A stretch of DNA of 64,000 nt, from contig NZ_WSRO01000002.1 of the NCBI RefSeq assembly GCF_009769735.1, forward strand, positions 7,365,001 through 7,429,000, in the 5' to 3' direction. The notes below the pieces were generated by a model that did not search any database, was not told where the DNA came from, and saw only the letters and a list, made by a program, of their open reading frames with translations. Below are positions 51,105-58,246 of the stretch, piece after piece; within the stretch, counting starts at the first letter, position 1; each line of letters opens with the position of its first letter. A program made the position numbers and the translations under genes. Source of the DNA: Streptomyces sp. BA2. GTDB taxonomy: Bacteria; Actinomycetota; Actinomycetes; Streptomycetales; Streptomycetaceae.

Positions 51105-52199
51105 TCACCCCGCGGTGGCCGTGTGGACCAGGTAGTCGATGACGTCGTTGAGGTCCTGCCTGCGCTGGTGGGCGGCTCTTTGACGGTCGGCGCCGTTCCC
51201 CTCGTCCCTGACGCGTGCTCGCGCGGCCCGCAAGAGGGGGAGGCCGCTCTCTGTCTCCAGGGTGGGGCGCACGGCGGCGAAGAGACGGTCCAGGTGCGCC
51301 GTGGCGGGTTCGAGCCGGCCGGTGCGCAGGTTGATGCCCTGGCCCGCCAGGCCGTCGCGGGCCGCGCGCCAGCATGCGGCGCGGAGCATCTCCGGCTGGG
51401 GGCGCGGGGCGGGCAGAGCATCGTCGATGGCCCGCAGCGCGAGGGTGGCCAGGCCCTTGACCACTCCGGCGAGCAGCAGGGTGTCGTCGACGGTGGGGGC
51501 GGCGTCGGCGACCCGGATCTCCAGGGTGGGCACGTGGTGAGAGGGGCGGATGTCCCAGTAGAGGCCGCCGCGGTCCATGAGCGTGTCGGTCGTGAGGAGG
51601 CTGTCGAGCAGGTCCTCGAAGTGGGTGCGGGACTCGAAGTAGGGAGGCGGCCCCGCCACGGGCCAGCGCCACCAGGTCATGGTCCGCCAGCTGGCGTATC
51701 CGGTGTCCTGCGCCTGCCAGAAGGGCGAGTTGGCGCTCAGGGCGATGAGGGCGGGAAGCCAGGGGCGCAGGTGGTTGCTGAGGTGCAGGGCCGTGCTCAG
51801 ATCGGGGACGCCGATGTGGACGTGGCAGGCGCAGGCGCTCTGTTCGTTGTCCAGGGCGCGGAACATGGCGGCGCTGCGGGCGTAGCGGGGGCCGGGTGTC
51901 AGGGGCGGAGGGGTGCGCTGGCCGAGGACGGGCGTACCGCTGGAGATGATGCGAAGGCCGAGCCCGGCCGCGGCGCGTGCCACCGTGTGGCGTGCCGCCC
52001 GGAGTTGGTCTCCCAGCTCCGCCAGGCTGGTGTGCGGATCGGTGCGAACCTCGACCTGGTAGCGGGTGATCTCGGTGGTGACGCGGTCGCCCAGTTCGGT
52101 GGCCGCCTGCGCGACGACCTTGTCGGCCTGCGTGCTCAACTGCCGGGAGACCGGGTCGACGAGTAAGTACTCCTCTTCAACACCCACCGTGACGGGCAT
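51105..52199 (-). CDS. GCS2-type carboxylate-amine ligase (YbdK/glutamate-cysteine ligase-like)
   Basis: A 364-residue enzyme of the glutamate-cysteine ligase 2 family. The start VGVEEEYLLVDPVSRQL carries the metal-binding acidic cluster. ITRYQVEVRTDPHTSLAELG, ACACHVHIGVPDLSTALHLSNHLRPWLP and IRPSHHVPTLEIRVADAAPTVDD are the usual active-site strands. It joins a carboxylate to an amine with ATP; the real substrates may be Glu plus Cys or others. ATG 52199 lies 178 bases from the divergent halogenase-like gene. The ornithine-cyclodeaminase-like gene follows 61 bases after its stop. Confidence 0.88.
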   Translation of the reverse strand: MPVTVGVEEEYLLVDPVSRQLSTQADKVVAQAATELGDRVTTEITRYQVEVRTDPHTSLAELGDQLRAARHTVARAAAGLGLRIISSGTPVLGQRTPPPLTPGPRYARSAAMFRALDNEQSACACHVHIGVPDLSTALHLSNHLRPWLPALIALSANSPFWQAQDTGYASWRTMTWWRWPVAGPPPYFESRTHFEDLLDSLLTTDTLMDRGGLYWDIRPSHHVPTLEIRVADAAPTVDDTLLLAGVVKGLATLALRAIDDALPAPRPQPEMLRAACWRAARDGLAGQGINLRTGRLEPATAHLDRLFAAVRPTLETESGLPLLRAARARVRDEGNGADRQRAAHQRRQDLNDVIDYLVHTATAG

Positions 52200-52377
52200 C
52201 AGCCCGTCGGCCGCTCGGTGTCCCTGCCCGCGCCGCGCGGCCGCCGGAGCCTGCTCGTCGGGGGGAGTCCAGTTTCGCTCTTCATGGTGAGCAGTCTGTC
52301 ACCTATGGTGACCGGGCCGGTATGTGAGCAGCCGCCGCACCACATGTATCCAGTCGACCGGGTCGAGAGGATTCCTT

Positions 52378-53793
52378 GTGCCGGAAGAGCCGAAAGGGCC
52401 GGAAGCGCCGGAAGCAACAGACGTCCTCGTCATCGGCGGTGGGCCCGCCGGTTCGACAGCCGCTGCCCTGCTGGCCCGTCAGGGCTTCCGGGCCACCCTC
52501 ATGGAGAAGGACCGCTTCCCGCGCTACCACGTGGGCGAATCGCTCCTGCCGTCCCTGCTCCCGCTGCTCGATGTGATGGGGGCGAGAGACCTGATCGAGG
52601 AGCACGGCTTCGTCCGCAAGACCGGCGCCTTCTACGGCTGGGGCCGTGAGGAATGGTCGCTGGGCTTCGACGAGCCCGGCCGGCCGGCTGCTTACAGCTT
52701 CCAGGTCATACGCTCCGAATTCGACCACATCCTTCTGCGGCACGCGCGAAGCCAGGGCGCCGACGTACGCGAAGGAACCCGCGTGCGCCGCATCGAGTGG
52801 GACGGCGACCGGCCCGCCGCGGTCGCCTGGTCCAGCGACGACGGACACCACGGCACGACAGCCTTCCGGTTCCTCGTCGACGCCACCGGCCGCGCCGGCC
52901 TGCTGGGTGCCCGAGAGCTGCGTACCCGCAGATTCCACGACGTGTTCCGCAACGTCGCCGCGTGGGGCTACTGGCGCGGGGCACCACCCCTGCCCTGCGC
53001 CCCCGCCGGCGCGATCGGGGTCTTCTCGCTGCGTGACAACGGCTGGTTCTGGGCCATCCCCCTGCACGACGGCACCCTGAGCGTGGGGCTCGTCACCGAC
53101 AAGGGTTCCTTCAACAGGGCGCGTCAGCGGGCGGGTTCGGTCGAGGTCCTGTACCGCGAGGCCCTCGCTGAGTGCCCCCGGCTCGCGCGACTGCTCGAAG
53201 GCGCCCGGCCGGCCGGGGACTTGAGGGTGGAAAGCGACTACTCCTACGTGTCCGACCGCTTCTGCGGACCGGGGTACTTCCTCGCCGGCGACGCCGCCTG
53301 CTTCCTCGACCCCCTGCTCTCCACGGGCGTGCACCTGGCCATGTACAGCGCGCTGCTCGGCGCGGCCTCGATCGCCGGCGTCCTGCGGGGTGACGTGGAC
53401 GAGCGCGGGGCCCGCGACTTCTACCAGACCGCCTACCGCCACGCGTACGAACGGCTACTCCTCCTCGTCAGCGCCTTCTACCGCATCCATGACGGGCGCG
53501 ACACCTACTTCCGGACGGCCCAGACGCTCAGCCACCGCGACCAGCGCGACCTACGCCTGCACGAGTCGTTCCTGAACGTCGTCACCGGCGCCGATGACCT
53601 CCACGACGCCCAACAGGACCCCGTGGAAGCAGTGCACCGCAGGCTCACCCAGCCCCTCCATGGACGGCCCTCCCACGGTCTCGGCGGCCACGGCACCAGC
53701 CAGATGCTGCCCCTGCCCACCGACCCCGCCCGAGCGACAGCGGGCCTCTACCTCCACCTCGAACCCCACCCCCGGCTGCGCCGCGCGACCTGA
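52378..53793 (+). CDS. FAD-dependent oxygenase/halogenase-like protein
   Basis: A 471-residue flavoprotein. FAD Rossmann motif: VLVIGGGPAGSTAAALLARQ. RYHVGESLLPSLLPLLDVMG is the GESLLP-type segment of FADH2-dependent halogenases and related oxygenases. Lys81 in FVRKTGAFYGWG is in the place of the catalytic halogenase Lys. NGWFWAIPL (222-229) fits the halogenase WxWxIP signature. YFLAGDAACFLDPLLSTGVHLA is the flavin GD motif. It could chlorinate a phenol- or pyrrole-like acceptor or act as an oxygenase. GTG 52378 has GAGAGG 7 bases upstream. No PKS/NRPS genes are nearby. Confidence 0.8.
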   Translation: MPEEPKGPEAPEATDVLVIGGGPAGSTAAALLARQGFRATLMEKDRFPRYHVGESLLPSLLPLLDVMGARDLIEEHGFVRKTGAFYGWGREEWSLGFDEPGRPAAYSFQVIRSEFDHILLRHARSQGADVREGTRVRRIEWDGDRPAAVAWSSDDGHHGTTAFRFLVDATGRAGLLGARELRTRRFHDVFRNVAAWGYWRGAPPLPCAPAGAIGVFSLRDNGWFWAIPLHDGTLSVGLVTDKGSFNRARQRAGSVEVLYREALAECPRLARLLEGARPAGDLRVESDYSYVSDRFCGPGYFLAGDAACFLDPLLSTGVHLAMYSALLGAASIAGVLRGDVDERGARDFYQTAYRHAYERLLLLVSAFYRIHDGRDTYFRTAQTLSHRDQRDLRLHESFLNVVTGADDLHDAQQDPVEAVHRRLTQPLHGRPSHGLGGHGTSQMLPLPTDPARATAGLYLHLEPHPRLRRAT

Positions 53794-53807
53794 CCCTCGA
53801 TGTCCCG

Positions 53808-53852
53808 CTCGTAGCCCTCGCAGCCCTCGTTGCCCTCGTAGCCCTCATGGCC
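53808..53852. repeat. Five 9-bp tandem repeats between convergent genes
   Basis: Units of CTCGTAGCC type (CTCGTAGCC, CTCGCAGCC, CTCGTTGCC, CTCGTAGCC, CTCATGGCC) run from 53808 to 53852, between the halogenase-like gene and the DUF4239 gene stop at 53867. Not inside either reading frame. Confidence 0.85.
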
Positions 53853-53866
53853 GGTGGGCACGACGG

Positions 53867-54664
53867 CTACGCGGTGCGCCGGTTGCCGTTGTCGTCGCAG
53901 GGCAGGTCGGCGGCCCGGTGGTGGGTGAGGAAGTCGCGGGTGGCTTGCCGTTCGACCTCGGTGATCGCGCTGGGTTTCACGTCGATGATGCCGCCGAAGG
54001 GCCGGTCGACGTCGCGGATGATGCACAGCGTCGACGTCAGGAGAGCCGTGATCACGGTGAGCGCGATGATCTGGCCGCGGTTGTTCTTGCGGGGCAGACA
54101 GACGCCGAGAGCCACGACGGTGATCGCGAGGGTGGCGAGCAGGAACCAGAGGATGACGCCGGGAACGCTGGCGGTGGCCTGCGTGAGGCGCTCCTCGCGT
54201 TCGTCGGAGCGCTTGTTGTCGGCGGCGATCAGCATGCCGAAGACGGGCTTGCCCTCCAGGGCGCGGAAGGAGCGGCGCAGGTCGGTCGACCACGTGCTGG
54301 GCGCCTCCGATCCCTTGCCGTCGGCCATGGCGGGCCATTCCTGGGTGCGTACGGCGCGTGCGTAGCAGATGGCGTCCGCCTGGACCCGTTCCCGCTCTGC
54401 CGCCGGGGCGTACTCGGCGATCTCGGTGAGCTGATCGAGGGCCCGGGCCTCGCCGCGCGAGGCGACCTCGCCCTTGCTGTAGGAGCCGGAGGCGGTGACC
54501 AGGACGAAGGCCAGCAGGAGGACCGTCAGCGTCAGCAGCGGGCCGACGAGGTCCTTGACGGCCATGCCCGCGTCGTCGTCGCTCATCAGCCGGGGCCGCA
54601 CGAAGCGGTTGGCCGCGAGCCCCGCGAGCAGGGCCAGTACGGCGATGACGATGACGAGGACCAC
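53867..54664 (-). CDS. DUF4239 (bestrophin-like) membrane protein
   Basis: A 265-residue membrane protein. Helices lie at the N-terminus (VTVVLVIVIAVLALLAGLAAN) and near 45-65 (LLTLTVLLLAFVLVTASGSY), and two more near 165-215 (ILWFLLATLAITVVALGVCL; IIALTVITALLTSTLCII). The middle helical part (GEARALDQLTEIAEYAPAAERER) and the ending DVDRPFGGIIDVKPSAI are typical of DUF4239, a family distantly like bestrophin channels. GTG 54664 is selected because AGGAGG lies 6 bases before it; ATG 54721 would add 19 unlike residues. The channel function is inferred only from the family. Confidence 0.83.
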   Translation of the reverse strand: MVLVIVIAVLALLAGLAANRFVRPRLMSDDDAGMAVKDLVGPLLTLTVLLLAFVLVTASGSYSKGEVASRGEARALDQLTEIAEYAPAAERERVQADAICYARAVRTQEWPAMADGKGSEAPSTWSTDLRRSFRALEGKPVFGMLIAADNKRSDEREERLTQATASVPGVILWFLLATLAITVVALGVCLPRKNNRGQIIALTVITALLTSTLCIIRDVDRPFGGIIDVKPSAITEVERQATRDFLTHHRAADLPCDDNGNRRTA

Positions 54665-54835
54665 GGTGACCTCCTGAGCGGGCGGCGGATTCCGCCGTTG
54701 CGCGGAACCCGTGTTGATCATGACCTCCGTGCGATATCCGGAAGCGGGGAAACGTTCGCCCGCCTTCGAACGAGCGAACCGCTTGCGCCGGAAAGCCTCC
54801 TGCGGCTCCCGCCTTTGATTAGATGAATCTCTATG

Positions 54836-54850
54836 TTGACGAGTGTCGAT
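54836..54850. promoter_or_regulatory. ArsR-type operator copy upstream of arsM
   Basis: TTGACGAGTGTCGAT, preceded by ATCTCTATG, matches the sites at 58091, 58168 and 58211 (consensus TTGAC-N5-TCGAA). It lies 50 bases before the arsM start, consistent with repression by an ArsR protein. Confidence 0.7.
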
Positions 54851-54899
54851 TCAGGGAGAAGTCTTGTATTGGCAAACATCGAAACGATGGAGGTGGGCC

Positions 54900-55679
54900 A
54901 TGACGGGACAGGACGGCGACCTGCGTGAGCAGGTCCGTGCCAACTACGCTGCGGCGGCGTTGCGGGTCGCCGCTGGCGGAACCGCTTGTTGCGGCTCCGA
55001 CGGCTGTGGCAGCTCCGACGGGTCCGATGGCTCCGACGGCGTCGAGATCGACGCGGGTTTCGGAGCGGGCCTGTACGCGGCCGGAGACCGTGACGCACTG
55101 CCCGCCGAGGCGGTTGCCGCCTCCCTTGGGTGCGGCAACCCCCTTGCCGTGGCCGAGCTGCGTGAGGGTGAGCGCGTACTCGATCTGGGCTCGGGCGGTG
55201 GCATCGACGTGCTGCTGTCGGCGCGCCGGGTGGGCCCGAGCGGGAAGGCGTACGGCCTCGACATGACCGAGGAGATGCTCGCCCTGGCGCTGGCCAACTC
55301 GAAGAAGGCGGGTGCCACCAATGTCGAGTTCCTCAAGGGCGCCATCGAGTCCGTACCGCTGCCCGCGAACTCCGTCGACGTGGTCATCTCCAACTGCGTG
55401 ATCAACCTGTCGGTCGACAAGGCCGCCGTGTTCGCCGAGATGTTCCGGGTGCTCGTTCCCGGTGGGCGGATCGGCGTCTCCGACGTCGTGGCGGAGGACC
55501 ACCTGTCCCCTGAGCAGCGCGCCGAGCGTGGTGACTACGTCGGCTGCACGGCCGGGGCGCTGTCCGCCGCCGAATACCGGGCAGGGCTTGAGGCTGCCGG
55601 ATTCACGGAGATCGGCATCACCCCGACGCACCAGGTCGCCGACGGTATGCACTCGGCCATCGTGCGCGCCGTGAAGTGA
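54900..55679 (+). CDS. arsM: Arsenite S-adenosylmethionine methyltransferase
   Basis: A 259-residue enzyme. The SAM motif is ERVLDLGSGGGIDVLLSA, followed by GLDMTEEMLALA. Three Cys typical of ArsM are seen: Cys78 (SLGCGNP), Cys166 (ISNCVINLS) and Cys216 (YVGCTAG). The N-terminal CC-rich segment TACCGSDGCG may add an As(III)-binding site. It methylates As(III) using SAM, producing less toxic or volatile species. ATG 54900 has GGAGG 6 bases upstream. An ArsR-type site lies before it and an odd 20-bp repeat spans its stop. Confidence 0.93.
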   Translation: MTGQDGDLREQVRANYAAAALRVAAGGTACCGSDGCGSSDGSDGSDGVEIDAGFGAGLYAAGDRDALPAEAVAASLGCGNPLAVAELREGERVLDLGSGGGIDVLLSARRVGPSGKAYGLDMTEEMLALALANSKKAGATNVEFLKGAIESVPLPANSVDVVISNCVINLSVDKAAVFAEMFRVLVPGGRIGVSDVVAEDHLSPEQRAERGDYVGCTAGALSAAEYRAGLEAAGFTEIGITPTHQVADGMHSAIVRAVK

Positions 55680-55730
55680 CAGCCGGTGCTGCGAAGTGAC
55701 AGCTAGTGCCGTGAAGTGACAATCAGCGCT
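55671..55730. repeat. Three 20-bp tandem repeats spanning the arsM stop codon
   Basis: Units 55671-55690, 55691-55710 and 55711-55730 share G(T/C)GAAGTGACA. The first contains the last codons and TGA of arsM; the others repeat the same in-frame look of a GTGAAGTGA ending. It lies in the gap between the convergent arsM and arsC. Confidence 0.88.
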
Positions 55731-55749
55731 TTGTGGTTGGCCCTGGGGC

Positions 55750-56166
55750 CTACTTGGCGTCGATCTCGGCGATGAGGGCTTCGATGCGGGTCCTGATCTC
55801 ATCGCGGATCGGGCGGACGGACTCCACGCCCTTGCCCGCGGGGTCTTCCAGGGCCCAGTCGAGGTACGTCTTGCCGGGGAAGATCGGGCAGGCGTCGCCG
55901 CAGCCCATGGTGATGACGTAGTCGGACGCCTGGACGGCCTCGGTGGTCAGGACCTTCGGCTTCTGGCCGGCGATGTCGACGCCGACCTCCTGCATGGCCT
56001 CGACCGCGGCCGGGTTGACCTGGTCGCCGGGGATCGATCCGGCGGAGCGGACCTCGATCCGGTCACCCGCGAGGTGGTCGAGGAATCCGGCGGCCATCTG
56101 CGGGCGCCCGGCGTTGTGGACACAGACGAAGAGCACCGAGGCGAGGGGGAGGGGGGCGGTGGTCAT
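55750..56166 (-). CDS. arsC: Arsenate reductase, low-molecular-weight phosphatase type
   Basis: A 138-residue ArsC of the LMW protein-tyrosine-phosphatase class. The phosphate/arsenate loop is VCVHNAGRPQMAAGF, with nucleophile Cys15 and Arg21. DYVITMGCGDACPIFPG provides further redox Cys, and KTYLDWALEDPAGKGVE is the family segment. It reduces As(V) to As(III) using mycothiol or thioredoxin. ATG 56166 follows GAAGGAAG; ATG 56181 lies inside that ribosome-binding stretch. It is divergent from arsR1/acr3. Confidence 0.93.
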   Translation of the reverse strand: MTTAPLPLASVLFVCVHNAGRPQMAAGFLDHLAGDRIEVRSAGSIPGDQVNPAAVEAMQEVGVDIAGQKPKVLTTEAVQASDYVITMGCGDACPIFPGKTYLDWALEDPAGKGVESVRPIRDEIRTRIEALIAEIDAK

Positions 56167-56237
56167 GGGGGCTTCCTTCACAGGCGATGGGTGGCGAGGG
56201 GTGGCGGTGGTGAGTGGTCGAAAGGGCCCGGGGTTGG

Positions 56238-56291
56238 TATCAGCTCCGAATGATGTGACAGTATCAGTCCATGCTGACTTCAGTTGATACT
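56238..56291. promoter_or_regulatory. ArsR1-type half-site cluster between arsC and arsR1
   Basis: Two TATCAG (56238-56243, 56262-56267) and the reverse-oriented TGATACT (56285-56291) form a spaced inverted repeat AGTATCA...TGATACT. It overlaps the first codons of arsR1 and controls both directions by position. It differs from the TTGAC-N5-TCGAA sites of arsM/arsR2. Confidence 0.55.
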
Positions 56292-56576
56292 GATGTGATC
56301 CGGGTCCTCGGCGACCCGCTCCGTCTGAAAATCGTGACGCTGCTCGCCCAGGAGACGCTCTGTACGACGCACCTCGTCGAGGAGACCGGTGCCAAGCAGA
56401 CCAACCTCTCCAACCACCTGAAGGTGCTGCGCGATGCGGGTCTGGTGGAGACCGAGCCGTGCGGCCGCTTCACCTACTACAAGCTGCGCCCCGAGGTTCT
56501 GGCCTCGGTCTCCGGGCAGTTCGCCGAGCTGGCCGCCGCCGCCCGCACCGCCGCCGACAACAAGAGGGCCTGCTGA
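56271..56576 (+). CDS. arsR: ArsR-family arsenic-responsive repressor 1
   Basis: A 101-residue winged helix. The core is VIRVLGDPLRLKIVTLLAQETLC, the recognition helix is QTNLSNHLKVLRDAGLVETEP and the wing is GRFTYYKLRPE. Cys31 lies at the sensing helix; Cys64 follows the recognition helix and may also bind As(III), while the terminal Cys101 is a third candidate. The stop overlaps the acr3 start (TGATG), so the repressor is co-translated with the efflux pump. Confidence 0.9.
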   Translation: MLTSVDTDVIRVLGDPLRLKIVTLLAQETLCTTHLVEETGAKQTNLSNHLKVLRDAGLVETEPCGRFTYYKLRPEVLASVSGQFAELAAAARTAADNKRAC

Positions 56577-57688
56577 TGAGCCGCACCGACACCACCCCGC
56601 GGACGGACCGGGGCGGGCCGTCCGGCGAGGGCATCGTCGCCAAGCTCTCCACCCTCGACCGCTACCTGGCCGTATGGATCCTGCTTGCCATGGCCGTCGG
56701 TCTGGGCCTCGGCCGGCTGATCCCGGGCATGAACGACGCGCTCGCGAAGATCGAGGTCGGCGGGATCTCCCTGCCGATCGCGCTCGGTCTGCTCGTGATG
56801 ATGTACCCGGTGCTCGCCAAGGTGCGCTACGACAAGCTCGACGCGGTCACCGGCGACAAGAAGCTGATGGCGTCGTCGCTGGTCATCAACTGGATCGTCG
56901 GCCCGGCCGTCATGTTCGCGCTGGCCTGGATCTTCCTTCCCGACCTGCCCGAGTACCGCACAGGCCTCATCGTCGTCGGCCTCGCCCGCTGCATCGCGAT
57001 GGTCATCATCTGGAACGACCTCGCCTGCGGCGACCGCGAGGCCGCCGCCGTCCTGGTGGCGCTCAACTCCGTCTTCCAGGTCATCGCCTTCGGACTGCTC
57101 GGCTGGCTCTACCTCGACCTGCTGCCCGGCTGGCTCGGCCTCGGCGACGGCGAGCACCTCGACATCTCCATGTGGAAGATCGCCCTGAACGTCGTCATCT
57201 TCCTCGGCGTCCCGCTCCTCGCCGGATTCCTCACCCGCCGCGTCGGCGAGAAGAAGCTGGGACGCGAGGCGTACGAGTCCGACTTCCTTCCCAGGATCGG
57301 CCCGTGGGCGCTGTACGGGCTGCTCTTCACGATCGTCGTCCTCTTCGCCCTCCAGGGGAAGACGATCACCTCCCAGCCGCTGGACGTCGTACGCATCGCC
57401 CTGCCGCTCCTGGTGTACTTCGCCGTGATGTTCTTCGGAACCTTCCTGCTGGGCAAGGGACTTGGACTCGCCTACGACCGCACCGCGACCCTCGCGTTCA
57501 CCGCGGCGGGCAACAACTTCGAGCTCGCCATCGCCGTCGCCATCGCCACCTTCGGTGTCACCAGCGGCCAGGCGCTCTCCGGAGTCGTCGGCCCGCTCAT
57601 CGAAGTGCCGGTACTGATCGCGCTCGTGTACGTCTCGCTGGCCTGGCGCAGGAAGTTCGCGTCCTCCGCGCTGACCACCGGGGCATGA
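56576..57688 (+). CDS. acr3: ACR3-family arsenite efflux permease
   Basis: A 370-residue, ten-helix membrane protein. It has the Acr3 marks GLARCIAMVIIWNDLACGD (containing the Cys essential for As(III) transport), ALNSVFQVIAFGLLGWLYL and FTAAGNNFELAIAVAIATFG (the broken-helix transport motif). It exports arsenite using the proton-motive force. The start overlaps the arsR1 stop. It ends convergent with arsR2. Confidence 0.95.
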   Translation: MSRTDTTPRTDRGGPSGEGIVAKLSTLDRYLAVWILLAMAVGLGLGRLIPGMNDALAKIEVGGISLPIALGLLVMMYPVLAKVRYDKLDAVTGDKKLMASSLVINWIVGPAVMFALAWIFLPDLPEYRTGLIVVGLARCIAMVIIWNDLACGDREAAAVLVALNSVFQVIAFGLLGWLYLDLLPGWLGLGDGEHLDISMWKIALNVVIFLGVPLLAGFLTRRVGEKKLGREAYESDFLPRIGPWALYGLLFTIVVLFALQGKTITSQPLDVVRIALPLLVYFAVMFFGTFLLGKGLGLAYDRTATLAFTAAGNNFELAIAVAIATFGVTSGQALSGVVGPLIEVPVLIALVYVSLAWRRKFASSALTTGA

Positions 57689-57721
57689 CACAGCGGACGG
57701 GCGTGGCGGTGATCGGCGGGA

Positions 57722-58081
57722 TCAGGCGTGTTGCCGCAGCATCTGCCCCATCGCGGCGAGCACGGACGGCTCCACCCGGTAGTAGACCCAGGTGCCGCGA
57801 CGCTCGGAGGTCAGCAGGCCCGCCTCGCGGAGCTTCTTGAGGTGGTGGGAGACGGTCGGCTGGGAGACGCCGACATCGGAGATGTCGCACACGCACGCCT
57901 CGCCGCCCTCATGTGAGGCGACCAGCGAGAACAGCCGCAGTCGTACGGGATCGCCGAGCGCCTTGAACATCCCCGCCGTTCGCTCGGCTTCCTCGGCGCT
58001 CAGCGGCCGCTCCGTCAGTGGCGGGCAGCAGGGAGCGACGGTCGCGGGGTCGAGGACCGGCAGCACCTTCGTATTCGACAT
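57722..58081 (-). CDS. arsR: ArsR-family arsenic-responsive repressor 2
   Basis: A 119-residue repressor. Candidate metal ligands are the Cys pair C18-C19 (VAPCCPPL) and C63/C65 in EACVCDI, the typical CxC As(III) site on helix 3. The recognition helix is SQPTVSHHLKKLREAGLLTSE. ATG 58081 lies only 9 bases from a TTGACACACGTCGAA site, so the gene has a very short leader and is likely autoregulated. It is divergent from the ArsO-like flavoprotein. Confidence 0.92.
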   Translation of the reverse strand: MSNTKVLPVLDPATVAPCCPPLTERPLSAEEAERTAGMFKALGDPVRLRLFSLVASHEGGEACVCDISDVGVSQPTVSHHLKKLREAGLLTSERRGTWVYYRVEPSVLAAMGQMLRQHA

Positions 58082-58090
58082 GCATCTATG

Positions 58091-58105
58091 TTGACACACG
58101 TCGAA
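58091..58105. promoter_or_regulatory. ArsR-type operator at arsR2
   Basis: TTGACACACGTCGAA, preceded by ATCTATG. Same site type as at arsM and twice before the flavoprotein gene. Confidence 0.72.
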
Positions 58106-58167
58106 CCAGGTCCGCGAGGGGCGGTGAGGGGGATGGCGGGGCGGCATTGATTAGATATCTGTCTATG

Positions 58168-58182
58168 TTGACGTACGTCGAA
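58168..58182. promoter_or_regulatory. ArsR-type operator, flavoprotein promoter copy 1
   Basis: TTGACGTACGTCGAA, with a symmetric core GACGTACGTC and the flanking GTCTATG also seen at arsM and arsR2. Confidence 0.72.
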
Positions 58183-58210
58183 TCAGATGCCATGCTGGCC
58201 GGACAAGAGA

Positions 58211-58225
58211 TTGACGGATATCGAA
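58211..58225. promoter_or_regulatory. ArsR-type operator, flavoprotein promoter copy 2
   Basis: TTGACGGATATCGAA, 22 bases before the GTG start of the ArsO-like gene; weaker match in the centre and without the ATCTATG flank. Confidence 0.55.
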
Positions 58226-58246
58226 ACAGTACGAAGGGGAATCGCC

